The translations under genes were made by a program, and so were the position numbers. Positions 1 through 7,054 of a DNA stretch of 13,056 nt are shown piece after piece. Below the pieces are notes generated by a model. The model saw nothing but the letters and a program-made list of their open reading frames with translations, searched no databases and had not been told where the DNA came from. This DNA is from JBJEQG01 sp051881635 (GTDB taxonomy: Bacteria; Bacillota; Clostridia; Oscillospirales; Acutalibacteraceae): positions 1-13,056 of the forward strand of contig JBJEQG010000120.1 in NCBI GenBank assembly GCA_051881635.1, read 5' to 3'. Position 1 is the first letter of the stretch; each line of letters opens with the position of its first letter.

Positions 1-24
1 TATTTTAAAACAGGAGGAAAATTT

Positions 25-966
25 ATGGATACCGAAAAAGTACGGGAAGTTATTGCACAAGTCCAACAGGTTATTTTAGGAAAGACATCTGAAATCACTG
101 AAATTATGACGGCATTTCTTGCTAACGGTCATATTCTTTTGGAGGATATTCCCGGCGTGGGAAAAACGACATTGGCAATGGCATTTTCAAAAGCAATGGG
201 GTTAAAGTGCAATCGTGTTCAGTTTACCCCTGATGTTATGCCGTCCGATTTAACGGGTTTTTCAATTTATCGAAAAGAGCGTGACGCTTTTGTCTATCAG
301 GAGGGCAGTGTATTCTGTAATTTGCTTTTGGCTGACGAAATCAACCGCACTTCCCCGAAAACACAATCCGCCCTTTTGGAAGTAATGGAGGAACGACAGG
401 TTTCCGTTGAGGGGATAACACGAAAAGTCCCAATCCCCTTTTTGGTTATTGCCACACAAAATCCTTTGGGCAGTGCCGGTACACAACGATTGCCGGAAGC
501 TCAAATCGACCGCTTTATGATTACGCTTTCTTTGGGCTATCCCGATTTTGAAAGCGAATTGCTTATGGCAAAATCCATTGAGGAAAAAAGTCGTGTTGAC
601 GGTATAACACCTGTTCTGACACCTGAACTTCTTTCCGCTATCCAATCGGAGATTTATAATGTTTATATGAAAGATGAAGTTTACCGTTATCTTGTCACGC
701 TGATTACCGCTACAAGAAATCACCCTTATATTGAACGGGGTGCAAGTCCCCGTGCTACAATCGCCCTTGTCAAAATGGCAAAAGCCACCGCATGGCTGAA
801 CGGACGGAACTTTGTAACGCCGAAAGATATTCAAAGACAATTCCCCTATATTATTTCCCACCGTATTGTATTGGGGGCAAACGCCAAAATGGGCAATATT
901 CAAAAGCGTGATGTTATCAACGAAATTTTGTTGTCAACGGCTGTTCCGCCCATTGGAGCAAAATAA
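25..966 (+). CDS. MoxR-family AAA+ ATPase
   Basis: This 313-residue protein is a complete MoxR-type AAA+ ATPase of usual family length. Visible motifs are a Walker A loop GVGKTT at residues 44-49, a Walker B stretch LLLADEINR at about 100-108, a sensor-1 Asn in ATQNP (Asn146), and LPEAQIDRF at 156-164, whose Arg163 sits where the arginine finger lies in this family. The remaining C-terminal part matches the helical lid. There is no signal peptide or membrane segment, so it should be cytosolic. MoxR ATPases are thought to act as chaperones that mature or assemble partner proteins, and they usually sit beside DUF58 genes, as here. The ATG at 25 has AGGAGG at 12-17, seven bases upstream. The next gene begins two bases after the stop, which indicates an operon with coupled translation. 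The promoter lies outside the window. The family call is secure; the client proteins are unknown. Confidence 0.96.
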   Translation: MDTEKVREVIAQVQQVILGKTSEITEIMTAFLANGHILLEDIPGVGKTTLAMAFSKAMGLKCNRVQFTPDVMPSDLTGFSIYRKERDAFVYQEGSVFCNLLLADEINRTSPKTQSALLEVMEERQVSVEGITRKVPIPFLVIATQNPLGSAGTQRLPEAQIDRFMITLSLGYPDFESELLMAKSIEEKSRVDGITPVLTPELLSAIQSEIYNVYMKDEVYRYLVTLITATRNHPYIERGASPRATIALVKMAKATAWLNGRNFVTPKDIQRQFPYIISHRIVLGANAKMGNIQKRDVINEILLSTAVPPIGAK

Positions 967-968
967 TC

Positions 969-2042
969 ATGAAAAAAATAACGGCTCTTTTAATTCTAAT
1001 CCTCACATGGTATATTGCGGGAAAATATCGCTATATCTCGCTGATGATTTTAGCGTTTACGGAATTGGTATTGCTGATTGTTATGTTTTTTCTGCCGAAA
1101 ATAACAAAGCACTTTCTCAACATAGAGTTTTATGCCAAAAACCAAACGGCTCATAAAAATGTACAGTTTCCCTGTGACTTAAAAGTCAACAACCGCAATA
1201 TTCTGCCGCTGAACCATTTACAGGTAAAAATGTACTTTCAATACAAAAACTTTCCCAAAAATAAAAAAACGCAAAAGTTGATTGGTTTTACGGGATATAA
1301 AGGCAAAGAAAAATTGCGTTTCCAAATTCAAGCCCCTTATTGCGGTTTACTGCAAGCGAAATTGGTATCCTGTCAGGTTTATGACTGCTTTGCTTTGTTT
1401 TCTTCCCATAAGAAATTAAAACAGTATGCCCAATTTGCCGTTTTACCGCAACAATGTGCTTTAAACATTGATTTTTCCGATTACAATCAAAACGGCGGTA
1501 ATGATTTCGGAGAACATACGATTTTAAAAAACGGCGATGACCATAATGAAATCTTACAGGTGCGTGAATACCGAAACGGTGACTCAATGCGTGCCGTTCA
1601 TTGGAATTACAGTGCGAAAACCGACCAGCTTTGGGTTAAAGAATACAGTCATGAGGCTGATAAGTATATCCACCTGATTGCCGACACAAGCACACAACGA
1701 AAATATGGCATTGAAGATACAGACGCTTTCTATGAAATACTGTCTGCCATTGTTCAGGGATTGGTTCAAAAAAATATCCCCGTTTGTGTTTATTGGTACA
1801 ATGAAGAAAAAGGCGGTTTGCAGTCTATGGAGGTTACAAACGGCAATCAGCGTGAAGAAATGCTGTTACAACTCTATCAATCCTCTTTTTCGGCACAAGC
1901 CCCTGTTCTGTCTGTTGCTGAGGATAGCCCTGTCATGCGGCTCAACCTTAATTTAGAATGGTCTTTCAACAATTATTTAATTTATCGCTTTTCAAAAACG
2001 GACTTTAAAAATGAAATAAGCAAATATATGTTTACTCTGTAA
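969..2042 (+). CDS. DUF58 domain membrane protein
   Basis: This 357-residue protein has two hydrophobic N-terminal helices (about residues 3-19 and 23-42), then a soluble region ending in the DUF58 signature. The signature, at about residues 197-225, contains REYRNGDSMRAVHWNYSA followed by LWVKEY; this is the conserved Arg-Tyr, Gly-Asp and His-Trp core of the family. The HLIADTS segment just after it resembles the start of the von Willebrand A-like fold that DUF58 proteins carry. The expected topology is a membrane hairpin with the large domain in the cytoplasm, where it could contact the MoxR ATPase. The start at 969 follows the previous stop by two bases; GGAG at 955-958 inside the upstream gene can serve as the ribosome site, suggesting coupling. 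The molecular function of DUF58 is not established. It is probably a MoxR partner in envelope protein assembly. Confidence 0.92.
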   Translation: MKKITALLILILTWYIAGKYRYISLMILAFTELVLLIVMFFLPKITKHFLNIEFYAKNQTAHKNVQFPCDLKVNNRNILPLNHLQVKMYFQYKNFPKNKKTQKLIGFTGYKGKEKLRFQIQAPYCGLLQAKLVSCQVYDCFALFSSHKKLKQYAQFAVLPQQCALNIDFSDYNQNGGNDFGEHTILKNGDDHNEILQVREYRNGDSMRAVHWNYSAKTDQLWVKEYSHEADKYIHLIADTSTQRKYGIEDTDAFYEILSAIVQGLVQKNIPVCVYWYNEEKGGLQSMEVTNGNQREEMLLQLYQSSFSAQAPVLSVAEDSPVMRLNLNLEWSFNNYLIYRFSKTDFKNEISKYMFTL

Positions 2043-2057
2043 AGGCGGTGAGGAATT

Positions 2058-4310
2058 ATTAAAAAAATCGTAATTTCAACACAAAAGAAACGCACCGAAA
2101 AAACACCGTTTTCTCCTTTGACCTTACTTTTTATTTGGATTGGTGTATGCGGTATCATTCTCTCCTTTCAAAATATAACCTATATCAGTTACAACAGTTT
2201 TTTTATTTTTGCCGTTGACGCTGTGGTCTGTTTGGGTTTGGGAGTTATTCTGCACTTTTTCCGCAAAAAAATCGCCCTTATTTCCCTGGAAATGCTCGGT
2301 GCTTTGGTTATCCTTTTCTTTGTTTTTTATTTCATGACGGATATGGGCAAGGTTCTTCAATATTTTGCGTTTAATTCTTTTGCAGCCGTCAGTTCAAATA
2401 ATACCGATGTTACGGCTCTCGCTCTCTATATTTCTCTTTTGCTCATTTGGGTTTTATTTCTCCTTGAAATCGTTGCACATAATCATATTATCCCCTTTCT
2501 GGTTTTATTGACATGGACTTTATGCAGTCCGCTTTTTGGCATTGAAATCGGTACAATTTCAATAATGTTTATGGTTTTATTCCAAACGGCATTTTTCGTT
2601 CTCAATATGACCAATTCAGGCTCTGTCAAAAGATACTTTTCCGCTCCCGTTCATGCCGCCTTTTCAAGGCAAAGCCTTATTGTCATAACCGCTGTTTTTA
2701 TCACAGCTTTGGTGGTTGCCGCCCCTTTTGTAAACAACAACACTGACCCGCTCTATACATCTGTTGACAACACGGAGGGCTATGTTTATCAAATTATGAA
2801 CGGATTGACAGGAATGTCCTCCGGTTCGATTTCCAACGGTAAAATCAACACCGGAAACCTTTACCGCACAGGCAATCCTGAATTGGAAATTCAACTTGAA
2901 AATGCTCCAACGGAAACACTTTATTTATATAAATTCAAGGGCGGTGATTATAATGACGGGGAATGGAAAAACAATTATGATAATAATATTACATCATACA
3001 TAGCCTATCAACAAAACATTTCCTCCGATATTATCAATAATTATTATCTCGTCAAACAGTTGCTTGCCAATCCATTAAGCAGTACAAAGACGGAACTTCC
3101 CAATACGGCATTTGTAGAATTTCTCAATAAATCTTTCTTATCCGATTTTAACTTTACCGATTTGAAAACTTATTACAGTAATGAACCTACATGGATTGAT
3201 AACCGTTCCACATTTATGTTTTATCCACGAAACAGCTTTAAACTTGACTTTACAAATGCCGAATATAGTGAATACCGTTGGGTAATTTCGTCCTTTAAAC
3301 AGGCACAAAAAGCCTATATGCAGAACATTCAATCTTTTTATACACGCTATCCCGAACAGACACTGCCACGATTAAAAAAATTATGTTCGGAAACACCCTT
3401 ATCGGATTTAGATGAAGTCACGAGTTTTATTGTTTATACGCTCAGCACAAATGCCGTCTACACCACGACACCCGGTACTGCCAACAGAAATCAGGACATT
3501 ATAGAATACTTTCTCTTTGAAAATCACAAGGGCTATTGTGTTCATTATGCCTCAACAGCGGCATTGATGTACCGTATGTACGGTATTCCCGCCCGTTATG
3601 TTTCGGGTTATTCAGTCCCTTCCTACGAATTTGCACCACAGTCGGACGGTACTTATACCGCAACAGTCAGTGATAAACAAGCCCACGCATGGGTTGAAAT
3701 CTATTTGGAGAATTACGGTTGGGTTCCCGTTGACTTTACCCCTTCCGATATTGGCATAATCAGTGCCACATATCCGGGATTTACATATTCCGATATGATG
3801 AATATTTTTAATCAACATGGTTGGAAACTGCCTATAAACGAACAAAACGAAAACAGTTCTGTTTCCGACAATATGGAGGACACAAACAATTCCGACAACA
3901 TTCAAACGGGACTTGTCATTATTTTACTTTGCGGTGCAGCCATAGCTTTAATTACGGTTTTCCTTATCCAAAGACGCAAAGCACAGTTGAAAACACTCCG
4001 CACCTGTAATATCCGCCGCACATTTGATATGATGATGAGCGTTCTGCACTTTGCGGGGCTTATGAAAGATTATAACGGTACGGAAACGGACTTCATACCG
4101 AAACTTTGCGAAACTCTGCCATATCTTTCAGGAGAAGAAGTCGAACAGCTTGTTCAAATTCTTGAAAAACGGGCTTACGGTAACAACGGTGTTTCCAAAG
4201 AGGAAGTACACTTTGTTAAATCCGTTTATCAAAAGGTCAGCAAGCAAACCTATATGCGGCTTGGAAAGCTCAAACGGCTGATTTTCCGATACATTAAAGG
4301 TTTTATATGA
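2058..4310 (+). CDS. membrane-anchored transglutaminase-like protein (apparent AUU start)
   Basis: This is a predicted 750-residue protein with about six N-terminal membrane helices (roughly residues 20-220), a large external region, another membrane helix near 618-640 and a cytosolic C-terminal tail resembling DUF4129. The external part holds a transglutaminase-like core with the full triad: Cys494 in GYCVHYAS, His543 in QAHAWVEIY and Asp559 in PVDFTPS. Such proteins (TgpA-like) commonly accompany MoxR and DUF58 genes. The enzyme could be a protease, a crosslinker or an inactive scaffold; the sequence cannot decide. No ATG, GTG or TTG fits the 5' end. A TTG at 2118 lies inside the first hydrophobic helix and has no ribosome site. 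AGGCGGTGA at 2043-2051, one mismatch from the ideal, is correctly spaced for an ATT codon at 2058 (a second ATT is at 2055). That start adds a typical lysine-rich cytosolic tail (KKIVISTQKKRTEK). The frame is closed by TGA at 2049-2051, which bounds the start. Confidence 0.88.
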   Translation: MKKIVISTQKKRTEKTPFSPLTLLFIWIGVCGIILSFQNITYISYNSFFIFAVDAVVCLGLGVILHFFRKKIALISLEMLGALVILFFVFYFMTDMGKVLQYFAFNSFAAVSSNNTDVTALALYISLLLIWVLFLLEIVAHNHIIPFLVLLTWTLCSPLFGIEIGTISIMFMVLFQTAFFVLNMTNSGSVKRYFSAPVHAAFSRQSLIVITAVFITALVVAAPFVNNNTDPLYTSVDNTEGYVYQIMNGLTGMSSGSISNGKINTGNLYRTGNPELEIQLENAPTETLYLYKFKGGDYNDGEWKNNYDNNITSYIAYQQNISSDIINNYYLVKQLLANPLSSTKTELPNTAFVEFLNKSFLSDFNFTDLKTYYSNEPTWIDNRSTFMFYPRNSFKLDFTNAEYSEYRWVISSFKQAQKAYMQNIQSFYTRYPEQTLPRLKKLCSETPLSDLDEVTSFIVYTLSTNAVYTTTPGTANRNQDIIEYFLFENHKGYCVHYASTAALMYRMYGIPARYVSGYSVPSYEFAPQSDGTYTATVSDKQAHAWVEIYLENYGWVPVDFTPSDIGIISATYPGFTYSDMMNIFNQHGWKLPINEQNENSSVSDNMEDTNNSDNIQTGLVIILLCGAAIALITVFLIQRRKAQLKTLRTCNIRRTFDMMMSVLHFAGLMKDYNGTETDFIPKLCETLPYLSGEEVEQLVQILEKRAYGNNGVSKEEVHFVKSVYQKVSKQTYMRLGKLKRLIFRYIKGFI

Positions 4311-4311
4311 C

Positions 4312-4349
4312 AAAAAACGATGAAACTTCAAGCGTTTCATCGTTTTTTT
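4312..4349 (+). terminator. intrinsic terminator of the MoxR operon, probably bidirectional
   Basis: A perfect 10-bp stem, ACGATGAAAC (4317-4326) with GTTTCATCGT (4334-4343), closes a 7-base loop and runs into a seven-T tract at 4343-4349. It begins right after the stop codon at 4308-4310. Flanking A and T runs extend the pairing. The A run on the left becomes a T tract on the minus strand, so the hairpin can also stop the minus-strand acetyltransferase transcript arriving from 4615. Confidence 0.88.
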
Positions 4350-4614
4350 CGTATTACAAAGAGTAATAATTTGATTTTTAATTCTTTAAAACAATTAAAA
4401 AAGTTTTCAACCGTAAATTGTTGAAAATGTTGAAAACTTTGTTAATAATCTTGTGAAATGCCTTTTTTGACTTTTCAGAATTTTATTTTGCTTTTTCACA
4501 CAAGATATTCAGTATTTTTTCAAAATCGGCACAATTTAGGCGTTTTCTTTACAAAGCCTTTAACTTTGAGTTTTCAACATCTTTCAACATTTTCAACATT
4601 GGAATGTTGAAAAC
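4350..4614. other. gene-free AT-rich intergenic region between convergent genes
   Basis: This spacer between the end of the transglutaminase operon and the convergent acetyltransferase gene contains no credible reading frame and no recognisable RNA gene. Its content is very AT-rich DNA with two palindromic clusters of the 9-mer TTTTCAACA (or its complement), one at 4400-4440 and one at 4567-4617. Between them is an imperfect pairing of CTTGTGAAA (4451-4459) with TTTCACACAAG (4494-4504), which I do not consider significant. Confidence 0.6.
4400..4440. repeat. TTTTCAACA-type palindrome 1
   Basis: AAAGTTTTCAAC (4400-4411) and GTTGAAAACTTT (4429-4440) form a perfect 12-bp inverted repeat around a 17-base centre. 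The 9-mer TGTTGAAAA occurs twice in tandem (4419-4427 and 4428-4436), and the near match TTTTCAACC is at 4404-4412. There is no T tract after the stem, so it does not look like an ordinary terminator. It is very similar in composition to the element at 4567-4617. Confidence 0.75.
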
Positions 4615-4617
4615 TCA
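4567..4617. repeat. TTTTCAACA-type palindrome 2, overlapping the acetyltransferase stop codon
   Basis: TGAGTTTTCAACAT (4567-4580) and ATGTTGAAAACTCA (4604-4617) form a perfect 14-bp inverted repeat. Nested inside is an 11-bp inverted repeat, TTTTCAACATT (4590-4600) and AATGTTGAAAA (4603-4613), with a two-base spacer. Exact copies of TTTTCAACA or its complement lie at 4571-4579, 4590-4598 and 4605-4613, with the near match CTTTCAACA at 4581-4589. The right arm includes the TGA stop of the minus-strand acetyltransferase. Neither strand shows a proper T tract after the stem. Confidence 0.78.
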
Positions 4618-5190
4618 GCGTTTTGTGATATTACTATCTGTAAAAAATTCATTGTCGAGTATGGAAAGGTTATCAATATCATAAAAAATGCCGTCTTTGT
4701 ACAGAGAACAGCGAGCCGTTCCCTCATATTTTAACCCGATTTTTTCCATAACCCGCCGTGAGGCTTTGTTTATGGACATACAGGTACCGCCAATGCGTTT
4801 CAGTTTAAGTCTGTTAAAACCAAAGGCTAAAATGCGTTGAGCCGCCTCTGTTGCATAACCTTTATTCCAAAATTCACTGTCTATGATATATGTAATATCG
4901 CCCTTTTTATGCTGTAAATCAACATTTATGATACCGATATTTCCGATATACCGTCCACTGTCCCGTAAGAAAACCCCCAACTCCCATGCGGTATGCTGAC
5001 GGGCGTTCAGATGTACTGCACCAATCCACCATTCGCCCCAAAATGAATTGCACCGTCTTGGAATACCACAGGTTGTCGCATAAATCTGCGGCTGCGAAAA
5101 AACACGGCACAATTCACCGACATCTTTCTTTTTGTACTCTCGAATAACCAACCGTTCCGTTTTCATGGGAAACACATCAATCACCTGCAT
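4615..5190 (-). CDS. GNAT-family N-acetyltransferase, RimJ/RimL-like
   Basis: This 191-residue cytosolic protein has the RimJ/RimL-type GNAT layout. An N-terminal TERLVIREY strand (11-19) is followed by a central GRYIGNIGI strand (79-87). The acetyl-CoA-binding region at about 108-115 reads WNKGYATEA, and the C-terminal NKASRRVMEKIGLKYEGT segment is typical of motif B. Family members acetylate protein N-termini or small molecules; the substrate cannot be told here. The start is uncertain. ATG 5190 gives the longest frame but has no ribosome site. A GTG at 5175 (codon 6) lies eight bases after AGG within AGGTGAT and may be the true start. ATG 5166 matches the usual family beginning (MKTERL) but also lacks a site. 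The gene is downstream of guaB and its terminator, so it has its own weak promoter or depends on read-through. Its stop codon lies inside an inverted repeat. Confidence 0.88.
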   Translation of the reverse strand: MQVIDVFPMKTERLVIREYKKKDVGELCRVFSQPQIYATTCGIPRRCNSFWGEWWIGAVHLNARQHTAWELGVFLRDSGRYIGNIGIINVDLQHKKGDITYIIDSEFWNKGYATEAAQRILAFGFNRLKLKRIGGTCMSINKASRRVMEKIGLKYEGTARCSLYKDGIFYDIDNLSILDNEFFTDSNITKR

Positions 5191-5230
5191 TTATAAAATA
5201 TGCTTTATTGCCGATTTCCATGTCATACAT

Positions 5231-5265
5231 AAAAATCGGTCGGAAACACAATTCCGACCGATTTT
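5231..5265 (-). terminator. intrinsic terminator of guaB
   Basis: AAAATCGGTCGGAA (5232-5245) and TTCCGACCGATTTT (5252-5265) form a perfect 14-bp stem with a 6-base loop. On the minus strand the stem ends in a run of five Ts. It lies 25 bases beyond the guaB stop codon and separates guaB from the acetyltransferase gene. Confidence 0.9.
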
Positions 5266-5289
5266 ACAATCCTTTATTTTATAAAGTCC

Positions 5290-6768
5290 TTAACCGTTAT
5301 AGGAGTAGTTCGGAGCTTCTTTTGTAATCTGAATGTCATGCGGGTGGCTTTCTTTCAAACCTGCACCCGTAATACGGACAAACTGAGCCTTATCATGCAA
5401 TTCCTGAATATTTGCACAACCCGTATATCCCATACCTGAACGCAAACCGCCCATCATTTGATAGATTGTGTCAGAAAGCATACCCTTATAAGGTACACGA
5501 CCTTCAACACCTTCGGGAACAAACTTGCGGTTGCTGGCTTGGAAATAACGATCCGAGCTGCCTTTACCCATAGCCGCCAAACTTCCCATTCCACGATAAA
5601 CCTTGAATTGTCTGCCCTGATAGATTTCGCTTTCACCGGGTGACTCCTCACAGCCGGCAACCATTGAACCAATCATAACAACACTGCCGCCTGCCGCCAA
5701 AGCCTTGACAATATCGCCCGAGTACTTGATACCGCCGTCTGCAATAACGGGAATACCATGTTTGGACGCTTCATAAGCCGCATCATAAATTGCCGTAATC
5801 TGCGGTACACCGATACCGGCAACAACACGGGTTGTACAAATGGAACCCGGACCGATACCTACCTTAACGCAATCCGCACCGGCATCAATCAATGCCTTTG
5901 CCGCTTCTGCCGTTGCGATATTACCCGCAACCAACTGAACATTTGGGAATGCCTTTTTAACTTTGCTAACTGTCTGAATAATATTGATATGATGACCGTG
6001 AGCGGAATCCAAAAACAGAACATCGACCTGAGATTTAACCAACTCGGAAACACGCTCCAAAACATCGGCTGTTGCACCGATTGCCGCCGCACAAAGCAAA
6101 CGGCCGTTTTCATCTCTTGCGGAACGGGGATATTGTACGGATTTCTCAATATCCTTAATCGTGATTAAGCCTTTGAGAACACCGTTTTCGTCTACAATCG
6201 GAAGTTTTTCGATTTTATGGCTCTTTAAAATTTCCTGAGCCTGACTTAATGTTGTACCTACGGGAGCTGTTACAAGCTTTTCCCTTGTCATAACCTCATA
6301 GATTTTACGGTTATAGTCATTGTTTGACATAAAACGCAAGTCACGGTTTGTAATGATACCAACCAAACGGCCGTCCTGACAAATCGGCACACCCGAAATT
6401 TTGTATTTTGCCATAAGCTGGTTTGCGTCATTAACGGAATGTTCCGGTGTCAATGAGAACGGATTAACGATAACGCCGTTTTCCGAACGCTTTACACGGT
6501 CAACCTGGTCTGCCTGCTGTTCGATGGACATATTTTTGTGGATAACACCAATACCGCCCTCTCTGGCGATTGCAATCGCCATTCTTGTTTCTGTAACGGT
6601 ATCCATAGCGGCTGTTGTAATCGGAATATTCAACTTAATCTTCTTTGTGAGATTTGTGCTAAGGTCAACATCTTTCGGTTCAACAAATGACTCTCCGGGA
6701 ATAAGGAGTACATCGTCAAAAGTCAGACCTTCTTTTACGAACTTTTCTTCATACTTTCTGTTCAGCAT
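5290..6768 (-). CDS. guaB: IMP dehydrogenase
   Basis: GuaB oxidises IMP to XMP with NAD+, the committed step of guanine nucleotide synthesis in the cytosol. From ATG 6768 the product is 492 residues, the normal bacterial length. The N-terminal barrel segment LTFDDVLLIPG is followed by a paired CBS (Bateman) module at about 97-215 and the second half of the barrel. The catalytic loop GPGSICTTR places the active-site Cys at about residue 311. Further on are IADGGIKYSGD (phosphate binding), the YRGMGSLAAM loop, and the catalytic flap around SSDRYFQ and EGVEGRVPYKG. The frame stays open to a TTG at 6786, but that extension would translate the ribosome site itself (AGGAGGAG) and was rejected; GGAGG sits nine bases before ATG 6768. 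The gene has its own terminator and an upstream region with two promoter-like TATAAT elements, so it is probably monocistronic. Confidence 0.97.
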   Translation of the reverse strand: MLNRKYEEKFVKEGLTFDDVLLIPGESFVEPKDVDLSTNLTKKIKLNIPITTAAMDTVTETRMAIAIAREGGIGVIHKNMSIEQQADQVDRVKRSENGVIVNPFSLTPEHSVNDANQLMAKYKISGVPICQDGRLVGIITNRDLRFMSNNDYNRKIYEVMTREKLVTAPVGTTLSQAQEILKSHKIEKLPIVDENGVLKGLITIKDIEKSVQYPRSARDENGRLLCAAAIGATADVLERVSELVKSQVDVLFLDSAHGHHINIIQTVSKVKKAFPNVQLVAGNIATAEAAKALIDAGADCVKVGIGPGSICTTRVVAGIGVPQITAIYDAAYEASKHGIPVIADGGIKYSGDIVKALAAGGSVVMIGSMVAGCEESPGESEIYQGRQFKVYRGMGSLAAMGKGSSDRYFQASNRKFVPEGVEGRVPYKGMLSDTIYQMMGGLRSGMGYTGCANIQELHDKAQFVRITGAGLKESHPHDIQITKEAPNYSYNG

Positions 6769-6829
6769 CCTAAGGCTCCTCCTCAATTTGTTATCAGACA
6801 GCGTCTAAAATTTTTGTATTTAATACAGA

Positions 6830-6838
6830 ATTATAGCA
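6830..6838 (-). promoter_or_regulatory. guaB proximal extended -10 promoter element
   Basis: On the minus strand this reads TGCTATAAT, an extended -10 element with a perfect TATAAT (6835-6830). It lies about 60 bases upstream of the guaB ATG. No good -35 hexamer is seen at 17 bases, which is common for extended -10 promoters. Confidence 0.5.
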
Positions 6839-6869
6839 CAAGCATAACAATATATTTTTCTTTTACAGA

Positions 6870-6875
6870 ATTATA
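6870..6875 (-). promoter_or_regulatory. guaB distal -10 element, repeated copy
   Basis: A second perfect minus-strand TATAAT lies exactly 40 bases upstream of the first. Both are inside the same 12-mer (plus strand TACAGAATTATA at 6824-6835 and 6864-6875). A weak -35 candidate TTGCAG (6900-6895) is 19 bases away. It could be a second start point or a duplicated control element. Confidence 0.35.
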
Positions 6876-6908
6876 AAAGAAAATCTTTGACAGACTGCAA
6901 CAACTTAT

Positions 6909-6940
6909 TTTTCAACATTTTACCTATTTTTTGTTGAAAA
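6909..6940. repeat. TTTTCAACA-type palindrome 3, upstream of guaB
   Basis: TTTTCAACA (6909-6917) and TGTTGAAAA (6932-6940) form a 9-bp inverted repeat with a 14-base centre in the serS-guaB spacer. It uses the same 9-mer as the two elements at 4400-4440 and 4567-4617. Confidence 0.6.
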
Positions 6941-6976
6941 CTTTATATTTATTCAGTGTGCATTTTTGCGTTAAAT

Positions 6977-7020
6977 AGAAAACACCCCTTGTCAACATAT
7001 TTAAATGTTTAAAGGGGTGT
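6977..7020 (-). terminator. intrinsic terminator of serS
   Basis: ACACCCCTT (6982-6990) and AAGGGGTGT (7012-7020) form the outer stem. An inner stem AACAT (6994-6998) with ATGTT (7005-7009) continues the hairpin after a small internal loop. On the minus strand the hairpin is followed by TTTTCTATTT. It lies 34 bases beyond the serS stop. Confidence 0.8.
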
Positions 7021-7054
7021 ATCTTTAATACTTCGGTTTTAATTCTATAAAAGA

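Noticed and set aside
262..903. Long open frame of 213 codons antisense to the MoxR gene
   Set aside because: It lies wholly inside a well-supported gene, has a cysteine- and asparagine-rich composition without recognisable motifs, and shows no convincing start context. It is a shadow frame.
4567..4617. Terminator for the acetyltransferase gene
   Set aside because: The 14-bp inverted repeat is strong, but neither strand has a T tract after the stem, and the arm overlaps the stop codon. The transcript more plausibly ends at the bidirectional hairpin at 4312-4349.
4400..4617. CRISPR-like repeats
   Set aside because: The TTTTCAACA copies are too short, occur in both orientations and have no unique spacers of regular length; no cas gene is present.
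6887..6892. Perfect plus-strand TTGACA as a -35 element
   Set aside because: No -10 hexamer is found at 16-18 bases and there is no plus-strand gene downstream.
6769..7054. Purine or guanine riboswitch before guaB
   Set aside because: The stretch between the promoter elements and the ATG is about 60 bases, with only a four-bp hairpin near 6796-6806, too little for a purine aptamer.
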